Below are positions 35,869 to 47,210 of a stretch of 64,000 nucleotides of DNA, piece by piece. The notes beneath the pieces are model-generated. The model did not search any database. It was given only the letters and a program-made list of their open reading frames with translations, and was not told the DNA's origin. The stretch lies in contig CM082597.2 of assembly GCA_040954595.2 (NCBI GenBank), forward strand, positions 3,534,001 through 3,598,000, written 5' to 3'. Position numbers and translations under genes: made by a program. The stretch comes from Balanoglossus misakiensis (lineage: Eukaryota > Hemichordata). Numbering within the stretch: the stretch's first letter is position 1; every line of letters begins with the position of its first letter.

Positions 35869-36660
35869 CATGGAAGCAGAATTTGTCCTGCGAAGAATGG
35901 GGTAGTCCAACCAATGCTAGAGATGACAAAATAGACAGAGAAAAATATCATTGCTTGGACTGGTTGAAATCCTTTTCTTATTTAGATATCTAGTTATCTT
36001 CGACTTCAATACAGATATTGTAAAGCCAACTTTATGCATGCACCGATTCAAGCGCAAGAAAATGGAAAGTGGAATCATCATCTACGTCAACTTTATTTTA
36101 CCGGTGATATTTTTCTAAACATGGAATTTCCATCTAGTAGAGATTATGCAGAGCGAAGCCTTTAGTCGCAGACCAAACTCAATGGAAATCAAGAAAATAT
36201 AATGGCGCAATAATGAATTCATTACCAATCAACAAAGAAGCATTTTAAACCCAAATGAAATATTCTTCTGGTTTGGTAATTCGAACTTCTACTTGAAGTA
36301 TACGTCTTATCCCACTTTCACTAAAGTTCACCTAAGAAGGCACTATTCAAATATGTACACACTTTAAAAAGTGGTGTGCAGGAGATAGACAATTTCAAAG
36401 GGTAAGAATGAATTTATGTAATGATGATATAACTTTTCAATCGAATCTGTTAATGAGAACCCAATATTCAAATCAGAGATATTAAAACATCTGACAATAA
36501 AATCAGCACCTTAAAGCTGAATTCATTTCCACTTGAAGCATTGTCTAGCCTTGTATGTCATCGAGAATAAACATTACCCTAGTAACATAATTAACATTTC
36601 AATAGTCTGTATCTTGTGGTTATTGGTAAAGGATTTTTTATCTGCCCTATTGATGATCAG
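35869..36660. other. Convergent 3' interval
   Basis: Shared 3' region of the second SRCR gene (plus) and TRIM-like gene 2 (minus); AT-rich with AATAAA candidates on the plus strand. Confidence 0.6.
36496..36501 (+). promoter_or_regulatory. Candidate polyadenylation signal of the second SRCR gene
   Basis: AATAAA about 630 bases after the stop at 35868, on the same strand; another candidate follows at about 36565. Convergent TRIM-like gene 2 ends just beyond, at 36661. Confidence 0.35.
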
Positions 36661-39600
36661 TCAAGCATTAGAATTCTCTGAAAGGTTAGGAAGAACTTGC
36701 AAGATGCTATATGCAGTGTCTATAGTAGTTTTCAGTTTCTCTTGAGGGGTCACGTCTTTCCGGGTGGACAGTGGCGGCGCGATGTCTGTACCCAGCAGAA
36801 GTTCGATGTTTTCCATCGTCTGCCCGATATGGGAGACGAACGCCACGCTGTCCTTCTGAACTACGAGATGAGCCCCGGCTTCCAAGCAGAACCGGGCTTC
36901 ATTCAGGGATGTATGGACTTGCCGCTTGCGGTCGTCGTTCATGGACTTCTCCATGTTGTACTCCAGCTTGATGTCGTACATGACCGCCTCCTTCTCCGCC
37001 TCCACATACTGCAGGGCGTTCGTCAGCAACTGCGTGAGCTGCTGGAATCCGACGGCGAGCTTCTGTTCTTCGTGTTTGTACCGCTCGTCAGCATCGCCGT
37101 CGTGGTAGTGGTAGTCTCTGCTCAGATTGTGCAGGGCGCCAGCTTTGGACCTCACTTCGTCCAGTTTCCCCAGAAGCTGCATCTGTTCCGTTTCCATCAG
37201 TTCTGTGAATGTGACAAGTTTGTGCCCCGGGCCTTTATGCTCGCCATTCGTACACAAACTACACACCGACACCCTACACGACAAGCAGTAGGACACAATC
37301 CAGTGGTCGCTGTGTGTCTGACATGCCACTGGCTTCTCTGAGGGTATCCTCCTGGAATATTCTGCCAGTGGAACCACCTGGTGAGTCTGGGTGGCTGGTA
37401 TGTTGGCATGCGTCCCACTACAGTCTTCGCAGAGTGCAAGACTGCATTCGAAACAAAAATGGCGGCTGTTTTCCTTCGCGCAGCCACCGCAGACTACAGG
37501 TATGTCCTCTTCCTCGTCGCGCGAGGGCACGCTACGATCTTTATTCGAAGAACTGGACAGGACCGTGCAGTCTGGCAATGAAGTGAGCCCCTCAGCTGGG
37601 AGGTTGTGCTTGCTGTCACACACAAAGCAAACAATTCTATCGCCTGTGACGAGTTCCTCAATACAAGATATGCAGAACGAATGGAAGCATGGCAAAATCT
37701 TAGGTTCAGTGTACTCTTTCTTGCATTTTGGACATTTCAGGAACCTCTCCACATAAATCTCATAACAAGATTCAGACTCTGATTCTTTGCTGAGAAGTGC
37801 CGTTGATATTGGGCAATCGGGAAGTGAGGAGGCACCCTCATTTGGCAGCGAGTGCTTGCTATCGCATTCTGGACAAGCGACAATTCCATCAGACTTCTTG
37901 TTTTCCAGACAAGTGAGACAGAATGAGTGAAAACATGGTAATATCTTGGGATTATGATATCGACTCTTGCATATTAAGCAGGTCAGATGATCTGATAAAG
38001 TGCTACTGGTAGATGGGTTGGACGCTTTGGTGTTCATAGGTGTATATCTAGAAAGAAAGAAATTCCAGTCTCATGATGCAAATACATAGTACATTCATGC
38101 ACACGCACACACACACAAAGAGACTAAAGAAAGTAATTTCCACAATTATTAACACAGTGCGTGGGATAAAATTATTAAAAGAACTGAAAAACTGAAATGA
38201 CTGGTTATGCCATACAGCATTACAATCAACAAATAGTAAATCCAATATGGCCGCCAGGTCACGTGACTAATTAATTATTCACAAATCACTGCACATCTAC
38301 TCATTGACCTTGACCACTGTAGCAAGTTTGAGAAGTCTACCTGTAGAATGTTGTTTACATTTTAACCCCCCACCCCAACAAGGAATTGCTTCCTACCCCT
38401 TCCCCTAACTTCTCTTGATTTAGTGTCTACCAACTATTCTATTATGAATTTATTCATGTCTTATTTATTAATGTTATAATATGAACCCCCCCCCCCCCAG
38501 GAATTGCTTTCTACCTCTAACCCTCCCTTATCCTATTACAGTGTTAGCTGTAGTAAAGATTTAGAGGATTAAATTTGTTCATAATTCATGTAAATAAAAA
38601 ATTGTTGCAGGTGTTATGAAAGAAATTCATACCCCCCCCCCAGCTGAAAAAACTGACCAGTCCCTTTCATAGCATAAATATGCTTGCCCAGGAAAATTGA
38701 CCAGACACAATGCTTTCTATGTAGAAACACCCACCATAAAAATCAGTCTGTTGAGGCAGAGATCTGATCGGACGATTGATGCCAAATTGAAAACTATAAC
38801 GTTCAAATACACAGTTAAATGAATTTAGACAAAAGCCTGGGGTGTTGCACTGACCTGCGTTAGCAGATCCCGTGAGGAGTACGGTGCCCAGAGTGCATAC
38901 ACCCGTAAGCTTCTGTAAACCCTTTTTATAAAATTAAAACGATGGTCCCCAAAACAGAATTCATCGACCAAGCCCGACAACAGCGTGGATCCAGACCTCC
39001 TCCCCATCACTTCTTTTGATTGGCTATGTCTACCAAGTATAGTAATGACTTGTATTCTGAATTGATTCATGTCTTATTTAATTTAAATTTATGTATATAT
39101 GCAAATTGTAACTCATTCACCAACAGAATGTTGGCTTAACATGAACCCCCCCCCCCCAACCAGGAATTGCTTCCTACCCCTCCCCTTCACTACTCTTTAT
39201 TTACTATGTCTACCAACTATAGTAATGACTTGTATTCTGAATTGATTCATGCATTTAATATATTTAAATTTATGTATATATGCAAATTGTAACCCATTCA
39301 CCACTACATTGTAGAATGTTGTTAACATTTGAACCCCCCCCCCCAACAAGGAATTGCTTCCTACCCCTCCCCCTTATCTTCTCTTGATTTACTGTCTACC
39401 AACTATATTAATGTCTTGTATTATACAGTATAATTCTCACCAGAAAAATGGATGAGACTTGTAATGCAATAAAAAATACCCATATCACTTGTATTCTGAA
39501 TTGATTCATGACTTATTGTAATTATTTAAATTTATGTATATATGCAAATTGTAACTTATGCACAACTAGAATGCTGTTTAAATATGAACCCCCCCCCCCC

Positions 39601-41891
39601 AAAAAAAGGAATTGCTTCCTACCCCTCCCCCTAACTTCTCTTTATTTACTATGTCTACCAACTATAGTAATGACTTGTATTCTGAATTGATTCATGTCTT
39701 ATTGTAAATTATTGAAATTTGTTCATAATTCATGTAAATAAAGAATTGTTGCGGGTGTTATGAAAGTAATTCATATTGCCCCCCCCCCCAAGCTGAAGAA
39801 ACTGACCAGTCCCTTTCAGAGCATAAATATGCTAATTGCTTGCCTATGAAAATTTACCAGACACAATGCTCTCATGTAGAAACACCCACCATAAAAATCA
39901 GTCTGTTGAGGCAGAGATCTGATCGGACGGTTGATGCCAAAATGAAAACTATAACATTCAAATACAGTTAAATGAATTTAGACAAAAGCCTAAGGTGTTG
40001 CGCTGACCTGCGTTAGCAGATCCCGTGAGGAGTACGGTGCCCAGAGTGCATACACCCATAAGCTTTTGTGGCCTCTTTTTAGCATATAACATACAAACGA
40101 TGGTCCCCAAAATTCATGTCTTATTTAAATTATTTAAATGTATGTATAGATGCAAATTGTCACTGTAACTCATTCACCCCCAGAATGTTGTTTACATTTA
40201 AACCCCCCCCCACACAAACAAGGAATTGCTTCCTACCCCTCCCCCTTACTTCTCTTGATTTACTGTCTACCAACTGTAGTAATGTCTTGTATTATACAGT
40301 ATAGTTCTCACCAGAAAAATGGATGAGACTTGTAATGCAATAAAAAAAATACCCATATGACTTGTATTCTGAATTGATTCAGGTCTTATTGTAATTATTT
40401 AAATTTATGTATATATGCAAATTGTAACTCATTCACCACCAGAATGCTGTTCACGTTTGAACCCCCCCCCCCCAACAAGGAATTGCTTCCTACCTACACC
40501 CCCCCCCTTATCCTATTACAGTGGTAGCTGTAGTAAAGTTTCAGAGGATTAAATAATTCATGTAAATAAAGAATTGCTGCAGGTGTTATGAAAGAAATTC
40601 ATACTGCCCCCCCCCCCCCAGCTGAAGAAACTGACCAGTCCCTTTTTTTAGAATAAATATGCCAATTGCTTGCCTAGGAAAATTTACCAGAAACAATGCT
40701 TTCTATGTAGAAACAACACCCACCATAAAAATCAGTCTGTTGAGGCAGAGATCTGATCGGACGATTGATGCAAAAATAAAAACTATAACGTTCAAATACA
40801 CAGTTAAATGAATTTAGACAAAAGCCTAAGGTATTGCACTGACCTGCGTTAGCAGATCCCGTGAGGAGTACGGTGCCCAGAGTGCATACACCCGTAAGCT
40901 TTTGTGAACCCTTTTTACAAATTAAAAATGATGGTCCCCAAAACAGAATTCATCGACCAAGCCTGACAACAGCGTCGATCCAGACCTTGGCGAAATTAGA
41001 AAGGGGCTTCTGATACCCAACTAAGCCTAACAATCCCACCGCTGCAACTAATTGTGACGAAGCTTCGGACAAACAGCATCTAAGGCGGACCGGACGTGCC
41101 TTTGAGAAGCAGAGCTTGTTTGTCACTCGAAACACACTCGAAAGCAAGACTCTCAGACAAAATTTCAGCGACTACCGACCCGCTAAGGTCACCCGACTTA
41201 GATCTCACGATCGGTGACCTGAGCTGGCTTTCCAGGAGGAGGCAAGCGGACAAAATTAGGTAAATTTACACGGAGCTGAATCTCCACGTTGTTCCTCCAG
41301 CCATTTCTCCTCCGGAATGCGTCAATATCAGGAAAATCACGTGGCCCAGAACGCACTTCTGATTGGTGTACGACAGGATATCGGATATATGATATCAGCC
41401 GCCAAGGGCGTGATAGGAAACTTCCTAGCCATGTGCCACAACGTACAAGCCATCTTAGCAACGGTCACCACAGCAACACCGTTATGCAGATGAAGCCATA
41501 CAAAAACACCATACCACACTGAGCAAGATTGAACAGCAGTTCCATAATTTATGCAATGGTATCCCCGCTCCGTTGCCATATATACTTTGCTAAGGTCATC
41601 ATCTACTTTTCGCATCACTTGCAATAGGCCTGAACGACAAACTTACCTTTCCCCTTCCGTTTCTTCCAGACTCGTGTAAGCGTTTGCTTCTGTGTAAATG
41701 TGATCCAGCTCACAGTAAATCGGATTGTCAGCCCCGTCAGATACGACGCCTGGGTCATCGGTAACCAAGACAACATCTCCGTGTCGCCTGCCATGTGCTC
41801 CCGCTGGTGATGCACCACCCGAGAGCGCTCTCCCGTCGCCATTGGGCGGCAGTCCTCTGTCCGCGGACTCGGTTGATGTGATACAACCCAT
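36661..41891 (-). CDS. TRIM-like gene 2: MGC-acylation/ITAM-like exon + double RING/B-box/coiled coil
   Basis: Two minus-strand coding exons: 41891-41647 and 38047-36661; 1632 nt, 543 aa. Exon 1 ends AG/gtaagt, exon 2 follows tttctttctag, phase 2. Exon 1 begins MGCITS and contains Tyr59 (IYCEL), Tyr66 (IYTEA) and Tyr72 (YTSL); Tyr59 and Tyr72 form YxxL-x9-YxxL, which fits an ITAM-like spacing. Exon 2 encodes two complete C3HC4 RINGs (about 105-143 and 187-225, each with the PKILPCFHSFC core), then B-box 1 (CGGC...HFCFECSLALC), B-box 2 (CQTH...CLSCRVSVC) and a coiled coil. No C-terminal ligand domain is present. The 3.6-kb intron is largely a composite tandem repeat. The long exon has its own internal ATG at 38037, so an alternative start without the acylation exon is possible. 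A UTR acceptor (cggatag) lies 11 nt before the MGC start. Confidence 0.8.
38330..40960 (+). repeat. Composite tandem repeat in the intron of TRIM-like gene 2
   Basis: Short modules with a run of C followed by aggaattgcttcctacc recur near 38379, 38500, 39165, 39348, 39607, 40220 and 40479. A longer module ending gcgttagcagatcccgtgag recurs near 38855, 40012 and 40847. Together they form about three higher-order repeats of 0.8-1.2 kb. Confidence 0.8.
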
Positions 41892-44164
41892 CGACGTTAA
41901 ATCTATCCGAAACAGTAAAACACGTACAATGATCTCATGCTGGGTATATTTAAATTGTGGTTTGCGGTTGTCATAGCCTGGTCTCCATAACCAGTGTGTT
42001 ATAGATAGACTCAACGCACTGGAGACCAGCTGGCTATTTTGTCAGGGCTCCTGGGAACAACAGTTTGACAGGCCACACTAATATAAATTTGTAACAACAA
42101 TCTTATCATGCTTGGGGGCTCCTGTGTGAAAACAAGAACTGTCTCGATATAATCTGCACCCGTGATATCAGACCCCGGTATCAGACTAAACAAAACACAC
42201 CCGGTTTGCAGCAAGTTTTAACACACGGAGTCTTTGTCAACTGGTATGGACCCCCCCCCCCACGCCCCCACCAACCACCACCACACCCTCACATCATGAT
42301 TAAATCTGCTTAGTTTCCCAGTAATTCTTATCTTATGAATCTGCGAATGGTTGTAATCCTGTCGTAAGGAGATGTCAATTCGTTACCGTTATTTGCCTGC
42401 AATTGAACTGTTGGTCAGGCGTGTTGGGTGGGGCACGCTAAAATATCAGACTGGGTCTAAAAACTGGCCGATAATGCCGTTGGCATGTAGCGAGCGTGCG
42501 TGCCCTTGATATCAATAAATTAAAGTTCATTCATTGACATTATATATCGCAGTGTGAAAGGTTTATGTACACCTATGACACGACAGACCCCTCTCCCCGT
42601 CTGCGCATGAGCATCAACGCTGAAATTCGCATTTCGTAATCCAGTAGTGAAATAAGTTCGCACGATAACAGACTATCTGTCCAATTTGAGGCGAAAAACG
42701 CCGAAAAGTGTCATAATATGATTTCAGGCAGGCGGTGTGGACTTACCCCGGCTACTGGGCGCGAAACGTCACAGCAATCGTCAGTCGAAAATCCGACAGT
42801 CTGCCGACCGACTTGACAAAAGGCTGAGTGTGATGGTGACGTTGTCGACGTATCGGCACTTATTAACTCGTCGGTAAACAGAGATCTGTTAACCGTTAAC
42901 GGAATACAGTAACTCTGCAAACCCCACGTCCCCGGGATAAGGTGGATTTTATAGTTACTAATTTCGTCAATCAATGCAACTTAGAGTGATTGAGAATAAA
43001 TATTGGCGGTCACTATCCAAGATTTTAAATGAGAAAAGGAAACTGAAATAAAATGGCCACCGGTTTATAAATTAAAATTATGAAGATTTGTATAAACCGC
43101 TACAAGAAGAGTGATTTTCTTCATTGTGTACAAAAAAAGACTTTTCACACAGTTTATTATACTGAAAAAACGGATGACTATATAATTTTTCTGAAAATCT
43201 TGCCCCCATGTACGCACAAATTTAAATCCTTCCAGCACTACAAGCTGTATTAATTTTGGAATGAAGCGCACACCAGTACATACAAACGTGCTCACCTAGA
43301 CTATGTGCCAGTCTCGTGTGAAATTCCGACAGTGAAATTTCCACATATGTACGCTGGGGGCGATATAACATGGCTCTTTCAGATGTGAAGAATCTGGATT
43401 CATCTTAATTGAAAACGCCAACTGTTTTTATATACTAGTAGTTACCATTAATCAAATTTGACAGAGGTGGCGTTGTTATTTTTTTCTGCAAATACAACGT
43501 GCCTGGAAAGCAAAGTCACAAATCAAATATTTGCAAAACCCAGATGAAATTCTTTATGAGTACATGCCAAACTGTAAAACACAATCTGACAAGAGGAATT
43601 ACACTCTGTGATAAGTGTTTAGTCGGTAAACATGAAGGTAGGTGATTTTGGAACCCAAAATTTGACGTGTGGTCGCCGCCTCTCACAACAGCCTTAGTTG
43701 GCGTGGACGATAATATTAACATTAACATAAACTATAAATTCTATATTAAAAAAAATTATGAAAAATGTTCTTCTGATTATTGTTTAAACTTTATAATTTT
43801 CTGCTGATTTTTGTGTTTAAAATGTATACCTTTGGCGCATTCTTAATGCGTTGCACGTTTGACTCAGAGAAGTAAACAGATAAATAATCGAGAGTTTGTT
43901 TACATGTCATACTGTGACATCACGTTTTGCCTCTTAAACCGTAGACAGTCTATGCTAAAACTGGCTGCAGGCATATACACCCCTTCTGAGCACCATCTTT
44001 TAATTCTAAGACTCCTGGTACGGTAAACACAAGATTGCTAACTTAAATAAGTTTTTGCTACCTAGGTGAGCGATAAAAATCTAATATGGTCGACAATATT
44101 CAAGATGGCGGATTTCATGATCCATTTTCGTTGAATATGTAATTTAAGGGATGTACTTGACGAC
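41892..44164. other. Interval between TRIM-like genes 2 and 3
   Basis: Bases 41892-41902 follow a likely UTR acceptor. A donor-like CCGGG/gtaagt on the minus strand near 42747 could end a noncoding first exon of TRIM-like gene 2. C-run at 42250. No other gene seen. Confidence 0.45.
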
Positions 44165-46186
44165 TCAGTCTTTCCTGTTGGCTAGCAGCAGGTCAAAAGT
44201 GGTCGTTTGAATTTCCTGGAGTTTTTCTTCTGCCGACAATTTCAGTGGCTCAAAATCAACCGTGCTGGTTGGCACATTCCCTGCCAGAGCCTGGTCAATC
44301 TGCGCTTTGGTACGGCTGGCTAGGTAGAGGAATCCAACTTCGTTGCTGTGATGGTACAGTGTGTTGGCATCGCTGACACACTTAGAGACTTCGCTCAGGC
44401 TTGTGTTGATCTGTCTCTTTCGCGCCTCAAAGACCGACTGGCGCTTTTCGCGGACATTTTCTAGCTCCTTCAGCAATGTTGCCTTCTCGTTTTCTACGAA
44501 CGCTAGGGTCTTCCGTAGCATCTCGGCAAGTTCTCCCAAACCTTTGCCGAGCATTACGCTTTCCTTGCCCAGTTTGTCCTGGTATGCTTTCTCTTTGGCG
44601 TCCAGCGCCGTCCTGGTCTGTCGCAAATCGCGTATCCGCGCCTTTCCCCCGTCAATTGTGTGTTGAAGCTGCGTGCGCCTCTTGCTCGTCGCTTCCTTCA
44701 GGAGTTCCAACTGGTGGCTCTGCCGTCTGTGCTTCTCGGTGGTGCACTGTTCGCAGGCGGGAACCTCGCAAGTGCCGCAGTAGTACGTTATCTGATTGCC
44801 TTCGTGGAGCGGGCAGACGACAGGCCTGTACACCTGCGACTGGACCAGGATTTTGTCCCGGTACTCATCGAGTGTCATCAGCTGGTGTTTTTTCGTCACC
44901 GGGATGTTCTTGTGTGTCTCGCTACAGTCAGCGCAGATGAGAATCCCGCAGTCAACACAGAAATTCTCGGCCTTCTTTTTCTTGCAGCAGCCACACAGGT
45001 GAACAGCAGATACGTTACCTTCGTCTTTCTGCGCCGGCTTGGCAAATTCTATCAAGTCGTTCAAGATGGTGCAGTTGGGAAGGTCCTTTATACCGCCCTC
45101 TGCTGGCGGTAACTGGTGCTCCCGCTTGCACATAGGGCAGGCGATTTTTTCTGGTTCGTCGCCGAAAGCTTTTTCTAGACACTTTTGACAGAAGGAGTGG
45201 TAGCAGGGCAGTATCTTTGGGTTTTTGAAATGATCGAGGCATATGGAACACTCCAAGAAACGCCTGTTGAAATCCTCAATGGTCGGAGATGAGATCGACA
45301 TATCTAATACAGAAAGTCTGCAAAGCAAGAAGACAACCAAATGCTATCAGATCAATAACAAGACCTACTAGATATAGTCTGACATATCTCCAACAAACCC
45401 GTGGTCGCCACAAAGTGGTCAACTCCGTAGCGAACGCTTAACTAATTTACATATCCCTAGTTAAACTTGCATGACAGTGATTTAGGGATTCGTGGTTCTA
45501 ACTTCAGAAAAATTGTAACTTCCCTAAGTATACAATAGACCATTTTCTGACCCCTGCGAGACGCTGCGAGATCTCGCGTGGTTAGGCAGTTTATACGTAA
45601 GGACATTCTCATGTGACACAGGACAACACGGCACACAAGTTACAAACTCGTTTCACAGGAAGAAGCTTGACTTGTGTATTACTTGGCAACCTGTTGCTAC
45701 GGAAATTAACCAAGTCTCGCGAGATCATCTGTTGCATGTGGACTTTTGTCTATTGGCGTCTCTGCTGCCGTTTTCGACAAATTTGAGACAATAGCGACAC
45801 CAAACGAATAGTAATGATTTCACTCACGCGACACTCGCTCTCACTTGAGGAACAGAAAGTTTGGCAGCCATATTGGCTGAACTGTCGGCCAGCTCAGTCA
45901 AACCATCTCGATCTGCGTCGCCTGCGCCCTCTGCTGGTAACTGAGGGACGGGTATGGCGTAGGTCTCCTGGTCTCTGGCAGCGTCATCGAGTTCGGTGTA
46001 AATATCTTCTTCGTCTACGTCGTCATACTGCGCGTTATCATGGTCCTCCGCCATGACAACACGTCTGGCCGGTGCGTAGGGGTGGATGTCGTCTGCTTCC
46101 GGATTTCTGGCGTTTCTTTGGATGCAGGGGAGATTCAGATTCCTACACGGATCGCAGTCGGATTTCAGCGATACCACACAGCCCAT
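44165..46186 (-). CDS. TRIM-like gene 3: MGC-acylation/tyrosine-motif exon + RING/B-box/coiled coil
   Basis: Two minus-strand coding exons: 46186-45828 and 45317-44165; 1512 nt, 503 aa. Exon 1 ends GC/gtgagt and exon 2 follows ttgctttgcag, phase 2 again. Exon 1 begins MGCVVS and has more cysteines (11, 14, 21) that could be palmitoylated, then Tyr37, Tyr54 (YDDV), Tyr63 (DEEDIYTEL, like a hemITAM) and Tyr76 (YAIP). Exon 2 carries a C3HC4 RING from about residue 143 (CSIC, CYHSFC, CPMC), B-box 1 (CGCC...NFCVDCGILIC), B-box 2 (CPLH...CGTCEVPAC), and a long coiled coil; it stops without a C-terminal recognition domain. A UTR acceptor (tctttcag) lies 18 nt upstream of the MGC start. An internal ATG (Met126) just before the RING could start a shorter soluble form. 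Confidence 0.85.
45572..45727 (+). mobile_element. Interspersed repeat copy with weak inverted ends
   Basis: Starts gagatctcgcgtggtt and ends, inverted, gatctcgcgagacttggtt. Interior matches 5535-5706. Lies in the intron between the two coding exons of TRIM-like gene 3. Confidence 0.5.
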
Positions 46187-46659
46187 AATATTCAACAGAG
46201 AGTTCTGAAAGATAATGTGAAGAAATATGTCATCAGACATTTTAAATTGCTAATTACATTACTTTGAGATGAAATTTCAAAAACATGACTTTTTTACGTT
46301 TTGGCAAACATTATAGAATGGTTTATAGACAAGATCGCTTATTCCAAGATCTGTTGACAGCTTATTCATACTATCCCAGATTCCAAGGAGCGACTTTGTC
46401 CCTTACCACTGCTCGGCTACACGTGCGTGGCCTATAAATTAGGTTATATCTGACGTTCGGTAAATAAAGTTTGACGTCATGCCGTTTCAATAGTAGCAAT
46501 TGGTGGTTACTGAACCCTGAAACAACGCGCTGGGATTTTCTCGCGTTGAAATTACACCATCTATCTCTCTATCTCTCCGGCAAGTTTATTAATTTATTCG
46601 TTCCACCTTTCAAGTTATCATTCAGACTTCGAACTTCTGGTTTCCCTGACAACTCTCAG

Positions 46660-46751
46660 TTAACCCTTTCACCACTATGGTTTGGTCCAAATCCACTGTT
46701 TTCTATGGTAGAGTTGGATCTCTATAGAGGGAACTGGGGTGACAGGGTTAA
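46660..46751. mobile_element. 92-bp TTAACCCTTTCACC element
   Basis: TTAACCC...GGGTTAA with inner matches CTTTCACC and GGTGACAG. Its body (ggtttggtcc, ctgttttctatggtagagttgga) recurs inverted near 3570-3645. Confidence 0.5.
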
Positions 46752-47094
46752 TATGCCGACCCAATCAATGACTTCCTTGTATGGGTGCAACCTCACCATG
46801 GACTGTGCTGCCATGGACTCTGCATAAAACTTTGATGCTGGTCGGGTGAATTAAGTCTATATGTGGGCCGGTACGACAGGAGTGCCAACAGTGTTTATTT
46901 TGACAATATTCACGATATTATTATAGCGTTTCCTGTGATTTAATCCGAGTGGTTTACCAGGAGATCCAGTGTCAAACGTTCAACAGCCGTTGAAAAGAGA
47001 ACTTTCAATATTTATGACTCTGATACACAATACACAACGAAGGGTCGCAGAGAATTCTTGGTTAATACCGATATATGACGAGGCGGGGCAGTGT

Positions 47095-47210
47095 GTTGCC
47101 TCTCTCTCTCTCTCTGTATATCTGTGTGTGTCTCTCTTGCTCTGTCTGTCTCTGTCCCTCTCGCTTTCTCCCTGTCTGTCTGTCTGTCTGTCTCCCCTCT
47201 CTCTCTGACA
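47095..47210 (+). repeat. CT-rich simple sequence
   Basis: Imperfect CTCT/TGTC arrays; open frames across it are low-complexity artefacts. Confidence 0.9.

Noticed and set aside
42711-42974. 87-codon minus-strand open frame before TRIM-like gene 2
   Set aside because: No domain; the contained donor site fits a noncoding 5' exon better.
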